17,393 bases of DNA from JAQUGA01 sp964521105 (GTDB lineage: Bacteria; Bacteroidota; Bacteroidia; Bacteroidales; WCHB1-69), in contig CAZFPO010000056.1 in NCBI GenBank assembly GCA_964521105.1, forward strand, positions 1 through 17,393. Direction: 5' to 3'. Shown in pieces: positions 1-6,414 of this stretch. How positions within the stretch are numbered: the first letter of the stretch is position 1; the number at the start of each line of letters is the position of its first letter. The notes beneath the pieces were generated by a model. It was not told the origin of the DNA and made no database searches. It saw nothing but the letters and a program-made list of their open reading frames with translations. A program made the position numbers and the translations under genes.

Positions 1-21
1 TTCCGTTGTGAAAACATTCAA

Positions 22-58
22 GGTGGTCTTTCGAAAGAGGGATCGCCTTTTGTTTTTT
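22..58 (+). terminator. Intrinsic terminator with GNRA tetraloop, of an off-window transcript
   Basis: Positions 22-32 can pair fully with 37-47 as RNA: eleven pairs, four of them G-U wobbles, closed by a GAAA tetraloop (33-36). A T-rich tract follows (48-58, broken by one G). The wobbles pair only in rightward RNA, since on the other strand they become C-A mismatches. This hairpin therefore belongs to a plus-strand transcript that starts left of the window. Whether that transcript is an mRNA or a small RNA cannot be seen. Confidence 0.7.
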
Positions 59-85
59 CCAATTACAATATTATAAATATTATAC

Positions 86-124
86 TAATTTACCAAATAT
101 TTTGTAAAGATTTTTGGTAAATTA
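86..124. repeat. 12-bp perfect inverted repeat, AT-rich
   Basis: TAATTTACCAAA (86-97) is repeated in inverted orientation as TTTGGTAAATTA (113-124) with a 15-nt spacer. It lies between two facing terminators, in about 90 bases with no gene. No clean T-run follows on either strand, so it is a weak terminator candidate. A protein-binding site or extra transcript-end structure is possible. Confidence 0.5.
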
Positions 125-135
125 AAAATATTTGT

Positions 136-174
136 AAAACAATAAATGCCTGTGTTTACAATCAAAATACAGGC
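136..174 (-). terminator. Terminator of the rbfA-methyltransferase-permease operon
   Basis: Positions 148-157 pair with 165-174 (ten pairs, one G-U, 7-nt loop). Reading leftward, the hairpin is followed by a T-rich stretch (about 146-136). It starts about 26 nt after the permease stop codon, as expected for the end of that operon. An alternative outer pairing (145-151 with 179-185) also exists. Confidence 0.6.
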
Positions 175-199
175 TTTAAGGCATTATGAAATAAGGTTT

Positions 200-1423
200 T
201 TATTTTGAAACTTGAAGTCGTTTTGTTAGTTGTTTCACGGGTAAAATGGTTGAAATTAATCCTAATGTTATAACAATTATGAGTACTGCGAAAAAATCGA
301 TAAAACTCATTTGAACGGGGTATGTGTTTAAAATGTAATCGGCATTTTCCGAACCAATTTTTATTAACCCAAATATTTGTTGAATAACGCACAATAAGGC
401 ACCCAACATTAAACCAATTATACCTCCGGCAAAATTCAGCAAAAACCCTTCCCATAAAAAAATTTGGTGAATGAGTTTTCTGTCGGCACCCATATTAAAC
501 AAAATTTCGATATCGTTTTTTTTGTCTAAAATTAGCATGGCTAAAGTGCCAATTATATTAAACATTGCCAACACCATAATAAAGGTTAAAATGGCATAAA
601 TAGCTGTTTTTTCGGATTGCATTACTTTAAACAACATCTCTTCTTGTTGGTATTTGTTTTTCACCGAATAGCTTTCGCCAAGAATTTGTTGTACTTTTTG
701 TTGAATTTTTTTCGAATCAAATGTTGGATTTAAAAAAAGCTCAACACTGTTAATTTTACCCTCGTAATCCATCAGCGTTTGGGCATATCGAAGTGGAACA
801 AAAACATATTCGGCATCGTAGTCGGTTTGAACCGAAAAAACCCCCGACGGGACAATTGAAGTTGAGATAAAAGCGTTTAAAGGGTCGGTTAAGTTTTTTG
901 CTGTTCGCCGAGGGTAGTATGTTTTTAGAGTTTTAAATTGCGAAAGATTTAAGCCTAAATGATAAGCAACTCCAGCACCTAAAATAACGTAGTCGATATT
1001 TCCTTTTTGCAATAAAAAATTTCCATCAACGATAAGGGTATCAAACCGATTATCTTTTCCATAATTTTCATCTACCCCTTTAAGTTTAGCCAAAAACTGT
1101 TTATCGTCGTAACTAATTAACGCGATGTCTTCAAGAATGGCTGAGTATGAGTTTACGCCCTCAATTTGTTTTACTTTCTCAAATGGAAATTCGCTTTGTT
1201 CAAACACTTTACCTTTAACGGGATTAATTTGTAAGTCGGCATTAAACGAATTAAAGTAGTTCACAATCAGCGATTCAAAGCCATTAAAAACCGATAATAC
1301 AATAATTAGCGACATGGTGCAAAAAACAATTCCAAAAAACGAAATAGCAGAAATAATATGAATAATATTATGCGATTTCTTGGAAATTAAATACCTTTTT
1401 GCTATAAAAAATGCTGTATTCAA
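200..1423 (-). CDS. LolC/LolE-like ABC transporter permease (FtsX superfamily)
   Basis: A 407-residue inner-membrane permease with the MacB/LolCE layout. There is one membrane helix near the N-terminus (about residues 22-45), a large periplasmic domain (about 50-265), and three C-terminal helices (about 270-300, 325-350 and 375-400). The N-terminal pattern (IAKRYLISKK, then HIISAISFFGI) is typical of LolC/LolE proteins, which with the LolD ATPase release lipoproteins from the inner membrane. It is the last gene of a leftward operon, starting 9 nt after the methyltransferase stop, and a terminator follows. No LolD-type ATPase lies in this window, so the partner must be elsewhere. Many Bacteroidota annotate such proteins simply as FtsX-like permeases, and the true substrate is not proven. 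The start (ATG at 1423) agrees with the conserved N-terminus. Confidence 0.85.
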   Translation of the reverse strand: MNTAFFIAKRYLISKKSHNIIHIISAISFFGIVFCTMSLIIVLSVFNGFESLIVNYFNSFNADLQINPVKGKVFEQSEFPFEKVKQIEGVNSYSAILEDIALISYDDKQFLAKLKGVDENYGKDNRFDTLIVDGNFLLQKGNIDYVILGAGVAYHLGLNLSQFKTLKTYYPRRTAKNLTDPLNAFISTSIVPSGVFSVQTDYDAEYVFVPLRYAQTLMDYEGKINSVELFLNPTFDSKKIQQKVQQILGESYSVKNKYQQEEMLFKVMQSEKTAIYAILTFIMVLAMFNIIGTLAMLILDKKNDIEILFNMGADRKLIHQIFLWEGFLLNFAGGIIGLMLGALLCVIQQIFGLIKIGSENADYILNTYPVQMSFIDFFAVLIIVITLGLISTILPVKQLTKRLQVSK

Positions 1424-1432
1424 TTTTTAATA

Positions 1433-2239
1433 TTATTTAAAAACTTTAACAATTAAACCGGTGCCTTTTTTTTGATAACTATTTGTGTCGACGTAATTTA
1501 ATAAGCAACACCAAGGAAAAAATAGCAGATACCAAAAAGGGATTAACACAAAAAACAACTTACTGATATTTAATAATTGAATGGGATATTTCATCGAGAA
1601 CCTCCATGAGATTGAACCCCATGTGCCATAAGAATAGTTGGCAATAACCTTTGAAAAACCAGCATTAGTAAGTTTTTCGGTAATATCATCAATGCTATAT
1701 CCATCGCGAACATGTTCTTCAATAAACGACTCTTCGTCGTGGTCGTGAACATCTGAACCACCTAAATTTGATGGCGTTGATATTAACAACATGCCGCCAT
1801 CTTTCATCGAGGTATAAAAGTTTTCAAACACTTTTCTGTCCTCTTCAATGTGTTCCATTACATCAACCGAAAGAATAAAGTCGTATGTGTTTGGCTTGCA
1901 ATATTCAGTTAAGTCGGCAATTTCAAAGGTAACATTTGGGCGGTTAATTTTTGAAAAAAACTGATTACAATCTTCAATTTGTTCCTCTTTTACATCTACT
2001 CCTGTAATTCTTGCATTTTTACATAAATTCGATAAAAAATAGTCGTATTGCCCAAACCCGCTTCCTGCATCTAATATCGAAAATTCCTGTGAGCGATTGG
2101 TAAAATATTTTCGACTCTCTTTTTTTATATGCCACGAGCGAAGAAGAAGCAAGTCGAGAAGTTTATAAAATAATTTTCGCAAAAAAGGTTTTTTGTTAAA
2201 AACATTTCCGAGCGATCGTTTTATGGGGTCGTACTGCAT
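1433..2239 (-). CDS. Class I SAM-dependent methyltransferase with C-terminal membrane segment
   Basis: A 268-residue protein. Residues 54-64 carry motif I of the Rossmann-type methyltransferase fold (ILDAGSGFGQ), followed by an acidic residue at the end of strand 2 (GVDVKEEQ, 80-87). Residues 123-134 (LSVDVMEHIEED) and the following LLISTPSN match the Methyltransf_11/UbiE-like group. The substrate is unknown. The C-terminal part is unusual: residues about 222-248 form a strongly hydrophobic, aromatic stretch that should anchor the enzyme to the membrane, which suggests a lipid, isoprenoid or envelope substrate. It sits between rbfA (3-nt gap) and a LolC/E-like permease (9-nt gap), so the three are cotranscribed. 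No Shine-Dalgarno sequence precedes the ATG. Confidence 0.85.
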   Translation of the reverse strand: MQYDPIKRSLGNVFNKKPFLRKLFYKLLDLLLLRSWHIKKESRKYFTNRSQEFSILDAGSGFGQYDYFLSNLCKNARITGVDVKEEQIEDCNQFFSKINRPNVTFEIADLTEYCKPNTYDFILSVDVMEHIEEDRKVFENFYTSMKDGGMLLISTPSNLGGSDVHDHDEESFIEEHVRDGYSIDDITEKLTNAGFSKVIANYSYGTWGSISWRFSMKYPIQLLNISKLFFVLIPFWYLLFFPWCCLLNYVDTNSYQKKGTGLIVKVFK

Positions 2240-2242
2240 TGG

Positions 2243-2581
2243 CTATTGCTTTAAAAGTTCGTTAATTCGGTCTAATTTATCAAGGGTTTCATCGTTATAA
2301 AACTCCAAATGTGGAACAATTCGGAGTTGATTTTTAACAATGTTACCGAGTAAAAAACGAATTTCTTTTTGTTTTGTTTTTAAGGTTGAAATAATTTCTG
2401 GTTTGTTTGCCTTTCCAAAAATACTCACATAAATCCTAGCAATTGATAAATCGGGTGTAACCGAAACTTGTGTAATAGTTACCATCGACCCATTAATCAT
2501 CGAAAAGCCTTCTTTTTGAAAAATGGAAGACATTTCCTTCATGATGAGTGTCGAAATTTTTTGTTGTCGTATTGTTTCCAT
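2243..2581 (-). CDS. rbfA: Ribosome-binding factor A
   Basis: A 112-residue protein with the RbfA KH-like fold pattern. An N-terminal helix with IRQQKISTLIMKEMSSIFQKE is followed by VTITQVSVTPDLSIARIYVS and the C-terminal LRIVPHLEFYNDETLDKLDRI. RbfA binds the 30S subunit, assists maturation of the 16S rRNA 5' end, and is needed for growth in the cold. A longer reading from an ATG at 2596 would add five residues (MYFCF). I chose the internal ATG at 2581 because the added residues do not fit the family and because the -7 promoter element (2586-2593) overlaps them. This is the first gene of a leftward operon with a methyltransferase and a LolC/E-like permease, and it is divergent from an ABC exporter. 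Confidence 0.93.
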   Translation of the reverse strand: METIRQQKISTLIMKEMSSIFQKEGFSMINGSMVTITQVSVTPDLSIARIYVSIFGKANKPEIISTLKTKQKEIRFLLGNIVKNQLRIVPHLEFYNDETLDKLDRINELLKQ

Positions 2582-2585
2582 GAAG

Positions 2586-2593
2586 CAAAAGTA
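2586..2593 (-). promoter_or_regulatory. Promoter -7 element of rbfA operon, nearly leaderless
   Basis: On the minus strand this reads TACTTTTG, a perfect match to the Bacteroidota -7 consensus TAnnTTTG. It ends only 4 nt before the rbfA ATG (2581), so transcription should start at or next to the start codon. No well-spaced TTG (-33) element is visible. Confidence 0.55.
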
Positions 2594-2615
2594 CAATTTT
2601 TAAAACAATTTATGC

Positions 2616-2644
2616 TTGTTTAATGATTTTAGAAACTATCTTTG
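2616..2644 (+). promoter_or_regulatory. Promoter of ABC exporter gene (TTG / TAnnTTTG), nearly leaderless
   Basis: A -33 TTG (2616-2618) and a -7 TATCTTTG (2637-2644) are separated by 18 nt, matching the Bacteroidota housekeeping-sigma promoter. The -7 element ends 5 nt before the ATG at 2650, so the mRNA probably has almost no leader. Confidence 0.6.
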
Positions 2645-2649
2645 CATCA

Positions 2650-4470
2650 ATGAAAGATTTTATACGAATATTAAAATACGTAAAACCATATTGGAAGTAC
2701 ATTGTACTAAACTTGACTTCAAATTTGATATACGTTGTGTTTTCGTTAGTTTCATTAACGATGGTTTCGCCATTTTTAACCATATTATTTGAAAAAGTAA
2801 AGTTGGTGGTAGTTGAACCCGAGTTTTCGTTTAGTGTAAAAGCAATAATTAACTATTTTTATTACATCATAAGTGTTTTTATTGTCGAACATGGAAAATA
2901 TGAAGCACTAATTTTTGTTTCACTAATTTTTGTATGTTTTTCGCTAATATCAAATTTATTTCGTTATTTGGGAATGTATTTTATGTCGCCCTTACGCAAT
3001 GGGGTTGTTGAAGATATTCGCAATCAAATTTACTTTAAAATTCTAATATTACCGCTGTCGTTTTATTCTAAAGTTCGTGCGGGCGATGTAATTTCGCGAA
3101 TTACTGCCGATGTGCACGAAATTGAATGGTCGATTATGAGCACAATGCAATTGATTTTACGCGAACCCTTGTTGATTATTGTATATTTTGGAACCCTTAT
3201 GGTTATTAGTCCTACCTTAACCTTGTTTTCGATAATTGTTTTGCCAGTTAGTGGAATTATTATTTCGGTAATTGGGAAAAACATAAAAAAGAAATCGGAA
3301 ATAAGCCAAAGTAAGGTTGGTTTTATTACTTCAATTTTTGATGAAACGATATCGGGTTTAAGAATAATAAAGGGTTTTAATGCTATTGATTATGCTAACG
3401 ATCGGTTTAAAACGTTAAACCAGTCGCTTACACGAACCATGAATAAAGTGTTTCGTCGCACCGAGTTAGCTTCGCCCTTAACCGAGTTGTTGGGAGTAAT
3501 TTCGTTATTATTAATTGTTTATTTTGGTGGTCGATTAGTTTTAAGTGGTAGTTCGATGTTAACTGCCGATGCATTAATTTTATATGTTGTAATTTTTGCT
3601 CGCATGATATCGCCGGCAAAATCGTTTATTTCGGCGGGGTACTCCATACAAAAAGGAATGGCTGCAGGCAAGCGTGTGTTCGAAATTATCGATGCTAAAG
3701 AAAAAATTGTTGAAAAAGAGGATGCAAAAAGCATTAAAATTTTCAATAAATCAATAGAATTTAAAAATGTTAATTTCCGATATGAAGAAAATGAAGTGCT
3801 TAAAAACATTAATTTTTCTTTAGAAAAAGGAAAAACATTAGCCCTTGTGGGGCACTCGGGAGCCGGAAAATCAACTATTGCCGATTTGTTGCCTCGATTT
3901 TATGATGTTACAGATGGAAATGTGTTAATTGATAATGTTGACATTCGAGAATATATCATCAGAGATGTTCGCGATTTAATGGGCATTGTGAGTCAAGATG
4001 TGGTTTTGTTTAACGATACTATTGAAAACAATATTTCGTTTGGTAAACGCAATGTGCCCAACGAGGATATAATTGATGCTGCTAAAATTGCTCATATTCA
4101 CGATTTTATTGATGAACTACCGGATAAATACAAAACTAAAGTAGGTGATAGGGGTTCATTGTTATCGGGAGGGCAAAAACAACGAATAAGTATAGCTCGA
4201 GCAATATTACATAATCCTCAAATTTTAATTTTAGACGAAGCCACTTCGTCTTTAGATTCAGAATCTGAACGATTAGTTCAACAAGCCATAGAATCGTTGA
4301 TGCAAAATAGAACAACGTTGATAATTGCTCATCGCTTATCGACCATTATTAATGCCGACAGAATATTAGTTTTAAAAGAGGGTAAAATTATTGAAGAGGG
4401 CAATCACTATCAATTATTAGATTTAAAAGGAATTTATTATAACATGATACAAATGCAAAATTTCTCATAG
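2650..4470 (+). CDS. MsbA-like ABC exporter (lipid flippase family)
   Basis: A 606-residue half-transporter with an N-terminal six-helix exporter domain (about residues 15-310) fused to a C-terminal nucleotide-binding domain (about 345-600). The ATPase motifs are complete: Walker A GHSGAGKST (401-409), Q-loop Q449, signature LSGGQ (505-509), Walker B ILILDE (525-530) and H-loop H561. This layout matches MsbA and related multidrug or lipid exporters, which act as homodimers in the inner membrane. MsbA flips the lipid A core, and that role is a family inference here. An in-frame ATG at 2623 would add nine residues, but the promoter -7 element lies downstream of it (2637-2644), so 2650 is preferred. 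The next gene starts 2 nt after the stop and is cotranscribed. Confidence 0.9.
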   Translation: MKDFIRILKYVKPYWKYIVLNLTSNLIYVVFSLVSLTMVSPFLTILFEKVKLVVVEPEFSFSVKAIINYFYYIISVFIVEHGKYEALIFVSLIFVCFSLISNLFRYLGMYFMSPLRNGVVEDIRNQIYFKILILPLSFYSKVRAGDVISRITADVHEIEWSIMSTMQLILREPLLIIVYFGTLMVISPTLTLFSIIVLPVSGIIISVIGKNIKKKSEISQSKVGFITSIFDETISGLRIIKGFNAIDYANDRFKTLNQSLTRTMNKVFRRTELASPLTELLGVISLLLIVYFGGRLVLSGSSMLTADALILYVVIFARMISPAKSFISAGYSIQKGMAAGKRVFEIIDAKEKIVEKEDAKSIKIFNKSIEFKNVNFRYEENEVLKNINFSLEKGKTLALVGHSGAGKSTIADLLPRFYDVTDGNVLIDNVDIREYIIRDVRDLMGIVSQDVVLFNDTIENNISFGKRNVPNEDIIDAAKIAHIHDFIDELPDKYKTKVGDRGSLLSGGQKQRISIARAILHNPQILILDEATSSLDSESERLVQQAIESLMQNRTTLIIAHRLSTIINADRILVLKEGKIIEEGNHYQLLDLKGIYYNMIQMQNFS

Positions 4471-4472
4471 AT

Positions 4473-5669
4473 ATGGCAGATATTAAAGAAATAATAAAGA
4501 AACAATCTTCAGAAATTGTAGATGAAATTGTTTCAATTCGTCGAATGTTTCATCAAAATCCTGAACTTTCGGGTAATGAGTTTGAAACCGCTGAGATAAT
4601 TCATAATATTTTAACCGAATGGGGAATTGAACATCAAACAGGAATTGCTGGCACTGGAATTAGCGGTGTTGTTTATGGGAAAAAAGGAAAAGGTAAAATA
4701 ATTGGATTACGAGCCGACATGGACGCTTTGCCTATTTCCGAAACAAGTGGGGTGGCGTTTTCATCGGTAAACAAAGGGGTGATGCACGCATGTGGGCACG
4801 ATATGCACATGGCTTCGTTGTTGGGTTGTATAAAAATTTTAAACGAAATAACTGAGTATTTTTCGGGAGGTGTAAAATTTATTTTTCAACCTTCGGAAGA
4901 AAAATACCCTGGTGGAGCCATTCAAATGATTAATGCTGGAATTTTAAAAAATCCAAGCGTTGATTTAATGTTTGGCATGCATGTTATGCCCGAATTGCCA
5001 TCGGGAATTGCCGGGTTTAAAGCAGAAAAATATATGGCTTCAACCGACGAAATATATATTACTATAACCGGACGTGGTGGTCATGCAGCCAACCCTCAGC
5101 AAAATATCGACCCAATTGTAATCGGTTCAAATGTGGTAATAGCATTACAACAAATAGTTAGTCGATATGCACCACCAGCTATTCCTACGGTGATTTCTTT
5201 CGGAAAATTTGAAGGCTTAGGGCGAACTAATATTATACCCGATGAGGTTAAGCTTGAAGGTACTATCCGTACATTTAACGAAGAATGGAGGTTAAAAGCT
5301 CATCGGTTAATTAAAGATATTGCTTGCGGAACTGCCTCTTCATTTGGAGCAACATGTGATGTTTTTATTGACAAAGGGTATCCTTTTCTCTATAACAATC
5401 CCGAACTAACCCACAGAGCTAGTTGTTTTGCTAAAGAATATTTGGGTAATTCAGAGGTGGTTGATATGGAAGTAAGAATGACTGCCGAAGATTTTTCGTA
5501 TTACGCAAATGAAGTGCCTTCATGCTTTTATCGAATTGGTGTAGGATTTAAATCGGGTAAAAAATTTAATCTTCATTCATCTAAGTTTATTTTAAACGAA
5601 AGTTCAATGTTAAATTCAATGGGATTAATGTGTTGGATTACATATTCGGAGTTGATGAAGGAAAACTGA
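4473..5669 (+). CDS. M20-family metallo-amidohydrolase / N-acyl amino acid hydrolase
   Basis: A 398-residue protein of the M20D peptidase/amidohydrolase group (hippurate hydrolase, IAA-amino acid hydrolase and YxeP relatives). The expected metal-binding pattern is present: C107 and H109 in HACGHDMH, E142/E143 in FQPSEE, H170 in FGMH, and H368 in the C-terminal LHSS. GLRADMDALP (78-87) is also characteristic. Residues about 187-300 form the lid/dimerisation domain (ITGRGGHAANPQQNIDP). These enzymes cleave N-acyl or N-acetyl groups from amino acids or small peptides in the cytoplasm. The actual substrate cannot be read from the sequence. No signal peptide is seen. It begins 2 nt after the ABC exporter stop codon, so translation is probably coupled. 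A functional link with the exporter is possible but unproven. Confidence 0.9.
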   Translation: MADIKEIIKKQSSEIVDEIVSIRRMFHQNPELSGNEFETAEIIHNILTEWGIEHQTGIAGTGISGVVYGKKGKGKIIGLRADMDALPISETSGVAFSSVNKGVMHACGHDMHMASLLGCIKILNEITEYFSGGVKFIFQPSEEKYPGGAIQMINAGILKNPSVDLMFGMHVMPELPSGIAGFKAEKYMASTDEIYITITGRGGHAANPQQNIDPIVIGSNVVIALQQIVSRYAPPAIPTVISFGKFEGLGRTNIIPDEVKLEGTIRTFNEEWRLKAHRLIKDIACGTASSFGATCDVFIDKGYPFLYNNPELTHRASCFAKEYLGNSEVVDMEVRMTAEDFSYYANEVPSCFYRIGVGFKSGKKFNLHSSKFILNESSMLNSMGLMCWITYSELMKEN

Positions 5670-5696
5670 TTTGATACAATACATTAAAAAAATACT

Positions 5697-5704
5697 TATT
5701 TTTG
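5697..5704 (+). promoter_or_regulatory. Promoter -7 element for the 5719 gene
   Basis: TATTTTTG fits TAnnTTTG, with a TTG at 5671-5673 (23-nt spacing, slightly long). It lies 14 nt before the ATG at 5719. The run is AT-rich, so a chance match is possible. Confidence 0.45.
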
Positions 5705-5718
5705 CAAAAAAAATATAG

Positions 5719-6312
5719 ATGAAACGAAATTCATATATACTATTTCTTTCTTTATTTTTATTAATTTGTGTCTCTCCAAATGTAGATGCTCAAATAAATA
5801 AACTTGGAAAAAAAAGCACTTCTTTTTCGTCGGCTGGAAACAAATGGTCAAGGATTAGGCAGGGAGTTTTAGTTTCAACCGGGTTTGATTTAAATAAAAC
5901 TTTACTCATTGGCGTAGGATATGCTGCAAGCCAGTATTATGGTGTGGGTAATTTGTATATGCAACAATCGGTAAGTTATCAATTTGGTTTTTTAGAACGC
6001 ACACATCATAGTTTTGAAGCATCAATTCATAATAATTATTTTGGCGGATTGGATCTTTCACCAGCGGTTTGGGGTGGTAATTTAATGTTTGTTAAAGAAG
6101 GTGATTTTGGGCAATTATTTATCCGACCCGATATCGGTATTATGTATCCTTTTACATACCGTGCTCGAGCAGCCGAAAATAAAAAACTTACGGTAATGCT
6201 ACTCTATGGATATAATTTTAAACTTTTCGAGCGCCGAGATAATCTTGGAGTAAATCCCCATTACATTAGTTTAAAATTATTGTACACCTTTTGGACATAC
6301 CACGACTTGTAA
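5719..6312 (+). CDS. Exported protein, putative small outer-membrane beta-barrel
   Basis: A 197-residue protein that I do not recognise as a named family. Residues 1-24 form a Sec signal peptide (basic MKRN, a hydrophobic LFLSLFLLICV core, then cleavage near VDA-Q, the usual alanine-glutamine junction of Bacteroidota). The mature part alternates aromatic and small residues in segments such as LLIGVGYAASQYYGVG, SVSYQFGF and GQLFIRPDIGIMYPF, consistent with amphipathic strands of an outer-membrane barrel. It is short for a PorP/SprF partner of type B T9SS substrates (about 300 residues) and lacks their recognisable N-terminus. It is followed 102 nt later by the T9SS-sorted surface protein, in the same direction. 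The gap is long enough for a separate promoter, so cotranscription is uncertain. Confidence 0.75.
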   Translation: MKRNSYILFLSLFLLICVSPNVDAQINKLGKKSTSFSSAGNKWSRIRQGVLVSTGFDLNKTLLIGVGYAASQYYGVGNLYMQQSVSYQFGFLERTHHSFEASIHNNYFGGLDLSPAVWGGNLMFVKEGDFGQLFIRPDIGIMYPFTYRARAAENKKLTVMLLYGYNFKLFERRDNLGVNPHYISLKLLYTFWTYHDL

Positions 6313-6353
6313 CAATGAGTTTTGTTAAAATTTTATTCTTTTTTTGCAAGTTA

Positions 6354-6386
6354 TTTGAAAATATTGCAACTGTTTTTTAATATTTG
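6354..6386 (+). promoter_or_regulatory. Weak candidate promoter for the surface protein gene
   Basis: A TTTG (6354-6357) lies 20 nt upstream of TAATATTTG (6378-6386). This resembles TAnnTTTG but has one extra base in the spacer. The predicted leader would be about 25 nt. Readthrough from the upstream gene is an equally good explanation. Confidence 0.25.
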
Positions 6387-6414
6387 TAGTCTAATAATTA
6401 TAAGTCGGCAAAAT

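Noticed and set aside
1..120. Open plus-strand frame from the edge to a TAA at 118-120 (39 codons), possibly the tail of a protein
   Set aside because: The first 58 bases are better explained as an RNA terminator hairpin with a T-tract. The frame has no recognisable motif and continues into very AT-rich sequence.
162..455. Minus-strand 97-codon ORF overlapping the end of the LolC/E-like gene
   Set aside because: It is out of frame with the clear permease and shows no domain pattern or promoter. It is a shadow of the real gene.
3519..3809. Antisense ORFs inside the ABC exporter (also 3063-3284 and 3428-3619)
   Set aside because: The sense strand encodes a full exporter with every ATPase motif. 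The antisense frames have no family features.
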